Shown here: piece after piece, positions 42,838 to 53,132 of the stretch | Position numbering within the stretch: the stretch's first letter is position 1 | How the letters are laid out: every line of letters begins with the position of its first letter | Source of the DNA: Phaeophleospora eucalypticola | Lineage: Eukaryota; Ascomycota; Dothideomycetes; Mycosphaerellales; Mycosphaerellaceae | Reading direction: 5' to 3' | Assembly (NCBI GenBank): GCA_022814565.1 | Contig: JAKLNG010000006.1 | Location: 186,001 to 250,000 of the forward strand | DNA length: 64,000 bases | Notes under the pieces: generated by a model | Told to the model about the DNA's origin: nothing | Seen by the model: only the letters and a program-made list of their open reading frames with translations | Databases searched by the model: none | Program-made: the position numbers and the translations under genes

Positions 42838-43811
42838 GTCGCGAATATCGCGTACTGTATGGGGTGAAAATATCATGACAGTATCATAGAAGAAATAGAG
42901 TATCCGGATGAAATCGATGCCTCCGATTCAATGAAATGAACATTTTCAATCGATTAATCAAATCCAACCGAGCAGTTTCCCCTCGTTTCCATGTCTCCGT
43001 AGCTACATCTTTCTTGAAGAACAACTCGTATCGCATGACCAAGCCGAAGCGTGCTAAGCGGGCAGCATCGGCCGCTCCCGGAAGCATGTTGGCAGTTACA
43101 CGTGAAAAGTAGAGCCGTGCAGGCGCCGAGTGGGCCTGGGAGATCTGGAGATGGAGTGCATTAGGCGGGGTTTTAGGTCAGAAGAAACGAGCTGTGCCAA
43201 GTTCCTGTTGGCAATTGTGTTGCCGCGGAACATGAAGGATGCTGTAATGATGGTCTCATTGATTGATAAGATGCTGTGTGATGGATGTGCCTGATGTGAG
43301 GATGTGAGTAAACAGTGCTGAGATTTGATATATTGTTGTGTGGTGAAGTGAAGTGAAGTTGCATCGCAGTGATCGGTCGGCGATTGTTCGGGCGCTGCAA
43401 ACGGGCGAAGTCGGAAGGCGGCTTCTGACGAACGGAGCGCATCTGAGTCGTCAGTTCAGTTCAAAGTTACTGCGACGCCGACAACACCTCCTCCACCTGC
43501 GCGACATTCTCCAAGTGCAGAAGACTGTCCTCCATATTTCCCAGCGACCACAACCGAGTCATTCTGCCGTCCATACTGCGACTCCCATTGTGCTCAGGTG
43601 CGACGGCAGCGACCTTGCTGGGCAACCACTTAGCTTGACATCATTCCACCACTTCACGGCCTACGGACAGAGTCAGACCCGAGGATCTAGTCCGCCAAAA
43701 CACCACCATCACGACTGCGGGCAGTCTCCTCTACAGTCACCAGACTGATCGTGCGATACCCACCTTCCGCTCCTCATCCGACGTCTCAGACACAGCATCA
43801 CGCCGGCAACA
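42838..43811. other. 974 bp without a supported gene
   Basis: Short frames occur on both strands; the longest plus-strand one (43353-43748) starts with GTG and has no motif. Promoter of the next gene is expected here. Confidence 0.45.
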
Positions 43812-44393
43812 ATGCCTACCCAAAGGCCCTCGTTTCTCGGCAACTTCCTCACAGCATTTCGAGCACACCCTCAGTCGCTCCCCAAATCCCAGTCCTCCAT
43901 ATCCTCCTCAGCAACAGGCGCACCGGCAGCCACAATCTGGACCTCATCACAGCAGAACGTCAAGACCGCATCACCAGGCCCCGAAACGACAGTCGCAAGC
44001 CCAAAGCCCATAAACCCCAAATCCAACCCGTACAACGCGCAAACAAGCACAGCAGCGCAGGACCGTCAGCTCGTAGCGTCACTATCACCACTCCAGCACA
44101 ACGTCAGTCCGCAGACGCACCTGCCGCGCTCTCCACCGTCGCCTGGCCTGCCCGTATACGGCCCTCAGAACAAGCCCCAGCCGAGCTATCCTTCCGTGCA
44201 AGAGGCGCGGCGGTCACGGCGAGGGAGCGACAGTAGCTCCGACTCGGGCGGGTTCAGGGAGGTCAGAGGCGGCGGGGAGAAGTGGTTCATTGGTGGGCTG
44301 ACGCCGAATGGGGAGGAGAAGTACTACAAGCTGAGCATGGTGAAGAGAGATAAGAGCTTGGATCGCATTTCGACTGATCAGATGAGTTTATGA
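43812..44393 (+). CDS. uncharacterised Ser/Pro-rich protein with a conserved-looking C terminus
   Basis: This 193-residue protein has no introns and no named domain that I recognise. Residues 1-140 are disordered and rich in Ser, Pro, Gln and Thr. A basic/Ser block (RRSRRGSDSSSDSGGF) precedes a compact C-terminal region EKWFIGGLTPNGEEKYYKL followed by KRDKSLDRISTDQMSL. The R-x-S-x-D-R-x-S pattern at the end resembles kinase target sites, and the EKWFIGG..EEKYYKL segment reads like a short conserved module of filamentous fungi. Function is unknown. The first ATG (context AACAATGCC) is used. Confidence 0.6.
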   Translation: MPTQRPSFLGNFLTAFRAHPQSLPKSQSSISSSATGAPAATIWTSSQQNVKTASPGPETTVASPKPINPKSNPYNAQTSTAAQDRQLVASLSPLQHNVSPQTHLPRSPPSPGLPVYGPQNKPQPSYPSVQEARRSRRGSDSSSDSGGFREVRGGGEKWFIGGLTPNGEEKYYKLSMVKRDKSLDRISTDQMSL

Positions 44394-45865
44394 AGCGATG
44401 ATTATGACTTGGTATTTTGCATGGCGTTCGGGGAAATATGGCTGTTGGAGCCCGACTCACGGATATGAGCACATTAGAAGGAGATGGGTTGTATGTTGGG
44501 CAGAAAAAGCCTCGTGAATCTTGGAGCGGATCTTGCATGGGATGTTTTAGCGGCCTCCATTTTCAAACGAGCATGTAGTACTCGTCCGAAATTACGGCGT
44601 GATAGCCAACACTGCGAGCTTCATTCCGACAGACTTCATTTCGACAGAGCGCCATTCTCCTCAGGTCTGGCTTGTCTCGACACAGCAAAAGAATACCTCG
44701 ACCGACCAGGCTGCCTCGGCTGTCCGTTCGCGTGTCTAGGACAATCGGAAACGAAAAAGGTATCTGCGACAAGGCGAGGACGCCATATCCTTGCCTTCGC
44801 AACAATACTCCACATCTCTCAGGCCAGCATGCGAGCGGTTTCTTCCACCGAATACTAAGCAGCTTTCCAAGCCGTCTTCCTCAAGCCTCCTCATCACGCG
44901 GTCAGAACATAACGTGGCCGCTGTTGCGGTACAATCCGAAAACAGCCAGCGCACAGGCACGAAACGCAGGACTGATTGCAGACAATGGATCAGTAGGGGC
45001 AGACAACGTGTCGAGACCGCTTGACGGACGCCACAACTTCGTCGATTCGAATTGCACAGTCGCACACCACGTGGAGGGAACAATGGAGGCGTCGATGTTC
45101 ACGAGGCAGCCACTCCACGTGGAAAAGCAGGAGACGAGGTCTTATCACTGACGAAGGCGTGGTGGTCCAGCCGGCTCCTCCGGCCGTCATTGTTAACGAT
45201 GAGTCTCACGTGGACCGGGCATAGGCATGAGCATTTGGCGGCCACGCGAGCGCCATCTTCAAGGACGTGGTCGGTGCAGACAGATCGTAGATCTCCTCCG
45301 CGAGGGCGTACGAATCGGATGGTTGCTGACCCTTTCCATCGTTCTGGAACGCAACACACGAGGCTTGATCCGGCGAGTTCCATCCTGATCCTCTGCTCCC
45401 TCTCGCTTCCCGACTCCCTAAATGGGAAGTGACGCAGGAAAACGCCAGGACGTCTGGAAGACGCGAAGAAGGCAGCTAGAAGGGGGGCGCGTTTTGTAGA
45501 ACACTCTCGCTGCGAATTGTCATCGGCTCGTTGTGTGCGGATCTGGGGCGGGATTTCTTCCCGAGATGCGAGATGCGTGTGCGGCGTTCGCGCCTGTGGC
45601 TTAGAGAGGGTTTGTAATTGAAGGAAAGTGGTGAGAGGGAGCGAGGTGGGAACGTTTGAGAGGTAGCGCCACTGCGTCGAGCTGGTGTGCGACGTGAGGT
45701 GCTGAGCATTAGGAATGGGGAGTATATAACTTGGTCGTATGGCCCCTTGGTCAGGGATGTTGTTGGTATAGCAAAACACTCCAGCTCCTACATACACATC
45801 ATCAGGCTCTCAAGAGCTCTCATCTATCGAAGCTCAACGCAAACACCAACAATCTGACACTCTAC
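44394..45865. other. 1.5 kb without a supported gene
   Basis: Open frames of 120-230 codons exist, for example minus strand 45099-45797 and plus strand 44484-44858. They lack motifs, and the longest begins with GTG. A TATA element near 45723 belongs to the next gene. Confidence 0.45.
45723..45729 (+). promoter_or_regulatory. TATA box candidate
   Basis: TATATAA lies 137 bp upstream of the ATG at 45866 on the same strand, a reasonable distance for a fungal TATA promoter. Confidence 0.45.
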
Positions 45866-46501
45866 ATGGCTTCATCTGCCCTCACACTCCCAATCGAAAT
45901 CCGCGACCGTAAGTATCATCCTCCCCATCCATATCTCCCTCACTAACTCCTCCTCCCAGTCCTCACCACACCCCACCTCAACTCCGCCCGGCGAGCCTCC
46001 ATCATGCCCCCCACACCAGCAACACCCACCTCCAGCCGCCGCAACTCCATCATCACCACAACAACCACAACCACCAAGCCCCCAACGTCCACCACAACGC
46101 ACCCTTCCACACAAACCGAATTCTCCCTCCTCCTGCGCCGCGCAGCCTTCACCCCCGGCACAAAAACCTCCGCGTTGATCTACAACCTCGACTTCCGCGA
46201 GATGATCGCGTTCGTCCGCTCCTTGAAGCCGAGCGAAGTGGAGAAAGTTAACAAAGTCGGGAGTTTGGTCCTGAATCTTGTGATATTCCAGCTCAGGGGG
46301 GCCGGGGCGCAGAGGTTGCTGGAGTGGGTTGAACTGTGTGAGCAGGTGGGCTTAGGGGTGGAGTATCGGGTTCAGTGGACGCAGTTTGATGGCGCGCAGG
46401 TGCAGGCTGTGGAGGGGGTGTTGGGGAGGTTTCGGGAGGGGAGGAAGGTTTTGAAGGGGTTGCTTGGGGGAAGGGAGTTGAGGGGACGGAGGAGGGGGTG
46501 A
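45866..46501 (+). CDS. uncharacterised Thr-rich-linker protein
   Basis: I do not recognise this protein. Exon 1 is 45866-45908 (MASSALTLPIEIRD), followed by a 51-bp intron (GTAAGT...CTCCCAG) and exon 2 45960-46501; the product is 194 residues. A Thr/Pro/Ser-rich linker (TTTTTTTKPPTSTTTH) follows residue 40. A folded-looking, mostly helical region comes next: FSLLLRRAAFTPGTKTSALI, then LDFREMIAFVRSLKPSEVEK, then LVLNLVIFQLRGAGAQRLLE. It ends in a basic GRELRGRRRG tail. The exon-1 sequence resembles the start of fungal F-box-like proteins (LPxEIRD), but no F-box is evident. Third codon positions in exon 2 drift from C-rich to G-rich along the gene. Confidence 0.6.
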
Positions 46502-46988
46502 GGTGGACGCTTCTGGTGGGCTTGAATAGCTTTAGATCTGTATAGATTAAAGGTATGGCTGAATATGCCTAATTTTTGTCTTGGTGTGCTTCTTTCTCTT
46601 TGCTGAGACATACCGCGCCGGAGGGGGGTTTGAGCCTCCCCTGCAGTTATGAGTCGGCATTGGCTGCAGAGCGTAACTACTCTCGTGACACGCGTCTGAG
46701 ATGGGAGGCGAGTATGCAATGCAAGTGTCCAACATGTCGAGGCTGGTTCATCCCTGTCCACTCCTGCGTGAGCAAATGCCCAACGGGACGGACCGGTCAA
46801 CTGGATCCAATTTGATACCGTTCCCGAATTGGTATTTGGGTGTATATGTGGTAGCCGCAACAGGAGGAGTGGTGCATGGCCTTGTCACGTATTTCAATGA
46901 CCAAACCGCGCGCGGTCATGCGCTAGGGGTCACGCACACAACTGATCGATATACAGCAAGCGTCCTGCTCGCTGGCCAGCCGTGCGGT
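46502..46988. other. convergent 3' flanks, no gene seen
   Basis: A G/C hairpin-like stretch at about 46618-46640 looks superficially like a T-arm, but no complete tRNA could be folded around it. Confidence 0.5.
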
Positions 46989-49900
46989 TTATCCAGTCTC
47001 CACCTGCGGATGCATAATCAATGGACCCATACTTTCCACCTTCTCAGCAAAGTCCGCGCTCTGTCTCAAGTTCTGTGCGCTGCACAGCGCCTTGACGACC
47101 ACAGTCTCGTTCTTCTCAGCAACCAATCTCCTGAAAGCGTGAACCAAGAACCCAGATACCAGCTCCACGGACCACGAGTTGGGGATGAGATCAAGGACCT
47201 TTTCAATATCGAACCAACCCCCAAATCGTTCAAGTAGTTCGGCAGTCCTCTCCATCTGCTCGCTGACATCTTCTATGCGAAAGAATTCGTAGAGTAGATA
47301 TTCAAAGAGCTTGGACTGCTCCTCCATCGTCGGCAAAGGCTGCTCTGGTGCAAGCCCCGAGGCCGGATGGAAGATACTCGAGCCGCCCAGAAGACAGTAT
47401 CGGATGGCTGTGTCGTAGTCGCCAAGACCATGGGTAAGGAGGCGCAGCGCTTCTTCGTGTTTGCCTTCACGACCATTGAGGATGATCATCTCTGGCACAA
47501 GCTCATCGCTGTACGGCGCAAGTCGCTCGCCTAGAGTATGAACATCGTATTTTGAAGCTGCTCCATGGCTCCCGCCAATAAGCTGCAGCAAACGTAGCCG
47601 ATTATGCCACCATTCGGCTTCGATGGCGTTGTCGGTAATGAACTCCCTGTAGGTCGGCTTTGGCGGATGCAGCGCTCTGTATGTCTCGTACGACTGCAGG
47701 AGGGTCTTTCTCGATTTCTCAGAGCTCTTCAGCTCGTTCAAGACCGTATCGAGATAGAACGCAATCAGATCGTTCACATACTGCACATGATTCTTTCCGA
47801 ATACTAGATGCTCCAGATAATCTTTGACGGCATCAGGCGCCTTTTCTTTCAGAATCGCCACCGCTTCCGTTGGCTGGAATTTCACCCTACTGTTGTCGTC
47901 TGCGAAGATTTGAACACCGAGCTTAGGATTCCGGTGGGCGAGCCAGGATCCATACTCCTGAACCAGACCGGAATCTCGAATCTTGGAGAGGTAACGCCGC
48001 AAATCGTGTTCTCCTTCGACCAGCTCGCCGCCGACGTCCTTCTCGCCTTCTAGTATCCGTTTCCAGGTAGCCAAGACTTGAGATACCATCTTGCGGCTCT
48101 GGTAAAGGCGACTTAGCATGTAAAGGCGGTGATATTGTTCAAACAACTCGGTCGCACGTTCAAAACAATCGACACCCCGGTCTACAACGTCGTTCAATTC
48201 TGCGCGCACCGCACCTGCAGTCGCAGGTCCTCTTGGACTGTTTTGATCAAGCATCAGCAGCACATGTAGTAGGGCAGCATCGACCGTCTGGAAGACCTGC
48301 GTCTCATCCGCAACGCTGCCAAACCCTTTCTTCTTTCTCCAAGCGATGAGGTAGCGCTTAATGAGATGTAGTAGATTGTCTCCGTATGGACCTTGACAAT
48401 CTCTGCTGATCTTGTTTGGATCAAAGCTGTCGCGAATCTGGCCGACTGCATCTAGGAGGCCCTGTGCCATCCAGATTCCACTGCTGCCTTCGGCTATCTC
48501 GGCATCAAGAGGAGGAACAAGAGCCAATACCACTCTCGGATCCAGTTCACCAGAGATGAGCGCATCCTCCGCTCGGCGTTTATCATGCTCGTATGCAATG
48601 ATCCCGTTCGCAGTCTGCAAGACAAGGTTTCCGAAAAGTAGGAGAGAAGATTTTTGACGCACATGCGTCAAAGTCAGGAATTCCAACTCATTGCGAGGCT
48701 CCTGCCCGCGAATGCTGTTGACAACCCGCTGGACCAGTGGCACGTCAATCGAAAGCTCGTTAGCGCTGGTCTGTCGTACCGCTTGTGTGAGCTGTCGGTC
48801 TAGTTGGCTAACCATCGGTGTCTGCACTACCCAAGAGACCCGATCTTTGGCGAAGAAAAGTACGTTGGCCTGTACCTGAGCGAACCTGGACGCCAGCTTA
48901 TCCTCTTCCTCGTTCCGCTTTGCTTCTAGTCCGTCTTCGGTGCTGTCTCCCTTGAGCTTGAGTCGACGAAGGCGAAGTGTAGAGGTCACGCCATTGACCG
49001 AGAGCTCGGCAGAAGTCGTTGCGTTCCGAAGGCCGGCCTTTAAGGAGTCTTCGCTTTCTTGATCGTTCGCTATGCCTTCAAGCACCAACCATTCTTTGGT
49101 GTTCTGAGCTTCCCCAGGATCCGAGTCCCATCGCTGTATTTCGATGCATCGCTGAGCCTGTTCATCTACCTTTCTCTGGACGATTGCAAGAACATAGCCT
49201 CCAGACTGGGCTTCGTCAGGACTTGGACCCAGTGAGGATTGTTGGGCCCCATCCAAGACGAGCGCTTCCGGGTAGCTGCTGAATTCCATGGTTCCACGAA
49301 CGACGTCGCCCTCCAAATTGACGAACATGCCTACACCGGGATCCGTCGCCTTCGTTCCCGTTGTGAGCAGGAACTCGGTAGGCAGGTACGAAACAACATA
49401 AGGTGCAAGGGGTCTGGCTGGCTCAGAGGTCTCTACGGCGGACGTGGCGCTGGCTTGCTGCGACTCAGGCGTGGCTTCTGGTTTGCGTGGGCTCTCCTCC
49501 CTGCTTGAAGCCGGCGCTGGCGATTCCGTCTGCCGTGAGGACCTTCGTGCAGGCCATGGCGAATCACTGTCTGGTCGCAAGCGATCGTTATTTTGCAGCT
49601 GATTCCCTAGGCTGATGTTCCTCGAGTGGCTTCGAGATGGCCGCACGGGGCTGTGAGAGGAAAAGCTGCGCGAGGCCGGGCGGTTTTGTGGACCAGGTAA
49701 CGCTTGCTGAGTGTTTGGCCTTGGATCATTGAGGGAGGATATGGGGAAAAGCTCATTCTTGCGTTGATTTACGACATCCAAGAGCGAGTATGAATGTTCG
49801 TCTGCGACACATGCCAAATCACCACGTCTTTCAAGCGTCGACACTCCCGCCAGTTCGATATCTCTCACTTTGCGTGGCTGCGCTTCTTCGAATATGCGAA

Positions 49901-50429
49901 TCACTCGCAGTCTCTGACGCAGACATATGATAGCCACGACGCCATTGGCGCTTCCATTGTCTTGCTCTTGGTTGTTCCTGTCTAGCCCACCTATCCACAA
50001 ACACCCTGCCTGCTCAATTTTGCCCTCGTATGCCGGACTCAGCTCGGGGAGGTTCCAGAACGTAAGTGTGCTGTGACAGACGATACAAGCCTTGCTGATG
50101 TTAGGCAGCAACAATATCTGCTTGACGCCGGCTCCGTTCCCCGTTTGCTTGTGCTTGAAGGGCGGCTCGATTTTGGTCGCGAATATGTAGCTCGGGAGGC
50201 CGCTCTCATCGGCTGGGTCTGGCGGGATGGAGACATAATGCAGGACTTCGCCAGAAGAAGTGCCGATGTATACATTACCATTCCAAGCGTCTACGCAAGT
50301 GATATGCGCTTCATCTTCGCCGTTCTCACCAGGCGCAAGAGGCACGTCTCGGATCAGCTCGCGCAGAGCGTACGAGCCCGGAGCACCGTCGGCGGTGGAG
50401 GAGGAGGTGGCTGCATGGTCCGGTTCCAT
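46989..50429 (-). CDS. VPS3: CORVET subunit Vps3 (TGFBRAP1-like, CNH domain)
   Basis: A subunit of the CORVET tether that binds the endosomal Rab5/Vps21 and promotes early-endosome fusion. The gene is intronless, 1,146 residues from the ATG at 50429 (MEPDHAATSSSTADG); the frame continues upstream only through non-ATG codons. The N-terminal CNH/beta-propeller region shows ITCVDAWNGNVYIGTSSGEV, VKQILLLPNISKACIVCHST and LTFWNLPELSPAYE. A disordered Ser/Arg/Pro-rich insert (about residues 220-310) interrupts it. The middle is alpha-solenoid. The Vps39-type C-terminal region contains LNGREGKHEEALRLLTHGLG followed by DYDTAIRYCLLGGSSIF. Length and the CNH plus Vps39-like arrangement fit Vps3/TGFBRAP1 better than Vps39, but the two are paralogous, so some doubt remains. 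Confidence 0.85.
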   Translation of the reverse strand: MEPDHAATSSSTADGAPGSYALRELIRDVPLAPGENGEDEAHITCVDAWNGNVYIGTSSGEVLHYVSIPPDPADESGLPSYIFATKIEPPFKHKQTGNGAGVKQILLLPNISKACIVCHSTLTFWNLPELSPAYEGKIEQAGCLWIGGLDRNNQEQDNGSANGVVAIICLRQRLRVIRIFEEAQPRKVRDIELAGVSTLERRGDLACVADEHSYSLLDVVNQRKNELFPISSLNDPRPNTQQALPGPQNRPASRSFSSHSPVRPSRSHSRNISLGNQLQNNDRLRPDSDSPWPARRSSRQTESPAPASSREESPRKPEATPESQQASATSAVETSEPARPLAPYVVSYLPTEFLLTTGTKATDPGVGMFVNLEGDVVRGTMEFSSYPEALVLDGAQQSSLGPSPDEAQSGGYVLAIVQRKVDEQAQRCIEIQRWDSDPGEAQNTKEWLVLEGIANDQESEDSLKAGLRNATTSAELSVNGVTSTLRLRRLKLKGDSTEDGLEAKRNEEEDKLASRFAQVQANVLFFAKDRVSWVVQTPMVSQLDRQLTQAVRQTSANELSIDVPLVQRVVNSIRGQEPRNELEFLTLTHVRQKSSLLLFGNLVLQTANGIIAYEHDKRRAEDALISGELDPRVVLALVPPLDAEIAEGSSGIWMAQGLLDAVGQIRDSFDPNKISRDCQGPYGDNLLHLIKRYLIAWRKKKGFGSVADETQVFQTVDAALLHVLLMLDQNSPRGPATAGAVRAELNDVVDRGVDCFERATELFEQYHRLYMLSRLYQSRKMVSQVLATWKRILEGEKDVGGELVEGEHDLRRYLSKIRDSGLVQEYGSWLAHRNPKLGVQIFADDNSRVKFQPTEAVAILKEKAPDAVKDYLEHLVFGKNHVQYVNDLIAFYLDTVLNELKSSEKSRKTLLQSYETYRALHPPKPTYREFITDNAIEAEWWHNRLRLLQLIGGSHGAASKYDVHTLGERLAPYSDELVPEMIILNGREGKHEEALRLLTHGLGDYDTAIRYCLLGGSSIFHPASGLAPEQPLPTMEEQSKLFEYLLYEFFRIEDVSEQMERTAELLERFGGWFDIEKVLDLIPNSWSVELVSGFLVHAFRRLVAEKNETVVVKALCSAQNLRQSADFAEKVESMGPLIMHPQVETG

Positions 50430-50825
50430 AGCAGCCCAATGTCGGCTCTCATCGCGTTGCGCTCGCGATCTGTGTGGACACCTCTTTGTGGAGGAGTATG
50501 AAGTGGATGCCGCAAAGATGAGTGTCGTTGTTCTGTGGTTGCCTCGAGACCGAGATGCAGATCGGCTCAAGCTGCTTCGGAAGGATCGCAGCTCCAGCAA
50601 CTTGGAAGCAGCTCACCTCCGTCTTGCCCGTCTCTCCGACATTGAACACCTATCAATCCGCCGAGGCAACAAGCCACCACCGACAACGACGAATTGTGGA
50701 GGATCAATGGTCGGGCTCTTTTCTGATTCGTATTTCTGATACCCGCTCGCGACTGAGCATTCCATACCAGCAGCTAAGGGAGCCGCGCGTCTCACCTCTC
50801 CTGGAGACGAATCGGGACAGTAACC
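50430..50825. promoter_or_regulatory. divergent promoter region VPS3 / COY1
   Basis: This 396-bp gap lies between two divergent membrane-traffic genes and must include both promoters. No specific motif is claimed. Confidence 0.45.
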
Positions 50826-53132
50826 ATGGTTGGCACGACAGAAGAACACGAGGACACAATGGAGGGCGCAGAGGGCGAAGACGATAGCGTTTCGGAGACG
50901 CATCAGGATTCTCGCGGCGAGGGCAAGGCAAGTGAAGCCAGCAACAAATTCCAGCAAGCTGTCGCAGCATGGCGATCTCTGGATTTGACCAAGTTGGTTT
51001 CCAACCTCGACAACACCGCCTCGGATATGGTCACGCAGCAGAAGGACTCGCTGGTTCAGCGGAAAGAGCTCGCACAAAAGACGAAGGACTTTCGAAAGCT
51101 AGACGATTCCTCCAAGCTCGGCGAAATCAAGGATTTGTTGAAGATGTACCAAGGGTACATCGACGTCCTCACAAACCACAATAAAGCTGTATCTGCAGCT
51201 TTCATGTCGGCGTATTCTCCCTTGTCGGAAGCACCCGATCCATATCCCCTGCTTGAAGCCTCGATTGACTCTCTCGTGACTGCCGACGAAGTGGTGCCCA
51301 AACTGGAGTCTGAGAACGAACGACTGCAGAAGCAGGTCGGCAACCTCAATACGCAGCTGGAAGAGACCGAGTCGCAATTGGAGCAAGAGCGGAGCAAGAG
51401 ACAATCTTTCGAGGGCTCACAGGACTCAAAGATCAAGGAGGTCGAAGAATCATGGTCTGCGGTGCTAAAGGAGAAGGAGGACAACTGGACGGCAAAGGAG
51501 AAGAGCTTGGAGGAGAAAGTTGAGAGCCAAGACAGGCTGCTGAAAGAGCTCAAGGCCAGCTACGAGGTATCGCAGAGACTGGAGAAATCAGGCGAAGATG
51601 TGCAAGATACTGGCCGAAGCGCTGCTACGGCAGCTGAATTGGCAATTGCCAACTCAGAGCTTGAAAGAACAAACATGCGACTCGCCGAAGTGGAGGCCAG
51701 GAACGAACAGTTGCGTGTCGAGCTTGCACAATCTGCAAGCCAATCGAGCAGTGCGAGAAGCGTGCCTGTGGAAGACGACCCTGCCTACCTAAGACTCAGG
51801 TCTGAGAACTCCTCATTGCTTCGAAAGCTGGACACCGCACGTTACGACAAGGATGCCGAAAAGTCGACCCTCGAAAACAAACTGCGAGGTATTGAACGAG
51901 AGCTGAGCTCGCTCAAAGCAGATCGTGATGCGCTTCAAGGCAAGGTACAAAAGTGGGGCGACTATGACGAGGTGAAGAGAGAGCTAGAGATGCTGCGTGC
52001 AATCGAATTTGCGAGCATTGAAGATGTTGACACAACAGAAAGTGAAGATGCTTCTCACGCCAATGGCTCCGCGGACAAGCCCAAAGGGGAGAGCCTCGAG
52101 CAATTGCTGGTGGCGCGAAACAAGAAAGTCAGCAATGAGTTGACAGAGTTGAGAGTATCACATCAAGACCTTCAACGGCGCTTTGAGCAGCTGCAGGAAG
52201 ACATGTCAAGCACAAATATGGAGCTGGAGAAGGCGCGTAATCTCAACGCTACACTGGAGAATGATCTCCAAAAGACGCAGCAAGAGGCGTCTAATGCCTT
52301 TGAAACAATGTCAGTCGCAGGCACGTACACCTCGCGATACCCCAAGTCCCAGTACGGCAGTCGAAGGGGCGGAGGTGCGTCACCGACATCTTCCATCATT
52401 GGTGGGTTCGAAGGCTCATCCGGCTCTGGTACGCCAACGACAAGGTCAAATTTGGAGTCTCTCCGAGCGGGTGAGCCTGTAGGTGGTGGGTCGGGCATCC
52501 TGCATATGGTCACTGCACAGCGCGACCGCTTCAAGAAGAAGATCGGTGAGCTCGAACAAGAGCTGCAGAAGCAGTATCAGACTGTCTCCTCGCTCCGGTC
52601 AGAGGTGGCTTCTCTGCAAAAGGACAATCTCAATCTGTACGAGAAGACGAGATACGTCTCAACTTACAACAGAGGCCAACCAGCCGCCTCAGGAGCGGCA
52701 TACGGCGCCAATCCCAATCCATCCACTGTCCAGGTGGGCTCGGCGGATACACCCTCTGGGCTATCTTTGGATCGATACCGATCTGCGTACGAGCAGAACA
52801 TATCGCCTTTCGCTGCGTTCCGAGGGAGAGAGAGTGCCAGGGCTTTGAAGCGAATGAGCCTACCCGAGCGAGCGGTTTGGCAGATCACGCGCATGGTCTT
52901 GGCTACGCGCACGAGCAGGAACCTATTTGCTCTATACTGTGTGGCCTTGCATGCGCTCATATTTGTGATGCTCTATTGGATGGGCACCACAGACATCGAG
53001 AGACATGCTAGCAATCTGGGCGCCAGTTCAGTTGCTGGGTCCGCGGCCGGCGCTGCAGCAAACGCTGCTGTTGGTGGAGGAGCAGATCATGGTGACTGGC
53101 AGCAAGAGGGCTTCCAAGCTGGATCATCGTGA
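50826..53132 (+). CDS. COY1: golgin CASP/Coy1
   Basis: A tail-anchored golgin acting in intra-Golgi COPI vesicle tethering. It is intronless, 768 residues. The N-terminal conserved part reads FQQAVAAWRSLDLTKLVSNL and then DFRKLDDSSKLGEIKDLLKM, as in CASP proteins. Long coiled coils follow (about residues 160-490, Glu/Lys/Gln-rich heptads). A Gly/Ser-rich break (RRGGGASPTSSIIGGFEGSS) precedes the conserved ILHMVTAQRDRFKKKIGELE and YEKTRYVSTYN region. The C-terminal signature LPERAVWQITRMVLATRTSR leads into a single transmembrane helix NLFALYCVALHALIFVMLYW (about residues 698-717) with a short Gly/Ala-rich lumenal tail. The Tyr and His within that helix are typical of CASP and important for Golgi retention in the family. 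Confidence 0.94.
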   Translation: MVGTTEEHEDTMEGAEGEDDSVSETHQDSRGEGKASEASNKFQQAVAAWRSLDLTKLVSNLDNTASDMVTQQKDSLVQRKELAQKTKDFRKLDDSSKLGEIKDLLKMYQGYIDVLTNHNKAVSAAFMSAYSPLSEAPDPYPLLEASIDSLVTADEVVPKLESENERLQKQVGNLNTQLEETESQLEQERSKRQSFEGSQDSKIKEVEESWSAVLKEKEDNWTAKEKSLEEKVESQDRLLKELKASYEVSQRLEKSGEDVQDTGRSAATAAELAIANSELERTNMRLAEVEARNEQLRVELAQSASQSSSARSVPVEDDPAYLRLRSENSSLLRKLDTARYDKDAEKSTLENKLRGIERELSSLKADRDALQGKVQKWGDYDEVKRELEMLRAIEFASIEDVDTTESEDASHANGSADKPKGESLEQLLVARNKKVSNELTELRVSHQDLQRRFEQLQEDMSSTNMELEKARNLNATLENDLQKTQQEASNAFETMSVAGTYTSRYPKSQYGSRRGGGASPTSSIIGGFEGSSGSGTPTTRSNLESLRAGEPVGGGSGILHMVTAQRDRFKKKIGELEQELQKQYQTVSSLRSEVASLQKDNLNLYEKTRYVSTYNRGQPAASGAAYGANPNPSTVQVGSADTPSGLSLDRYRSAYEQNISPFAAFRGRESARALKRMSLPERAVWQITRMVLATRTSRNLFALYCVALHALIFVMLYWMGTTDIERHASNLGASSVAGSAAGAAANAAVGGGADHGDWQQEGFQAGSS

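Noticed and set aside
43353..43748. 131-codon plus-strand frame upstream of the 43812 gene
   Set aside because: Begins with GTG, is compositionally noisy and has no motif; most likely promoter and leader.
45099..45797. 232-codon minus-strand frame
   Set aside because: It begins with GTG, has no motif, and overlaps the TATA and leader of the gene at 45866.
46605..46700. tRNA-like stretch with a GGTTTGAGCC T-arm look and a CTCATAA loop on the opposite strand
   Set aside because: The T-arm-like hairpin and the anticodon-like loop are on different strands and no acceptor or D-arm pairing could be built.
50430..50600. 57-codon upstream extension of the VPS3 frame
   Set aside because: It starts at a TTG, lacks any ATG, and lies in the divergent promoter with COY1.
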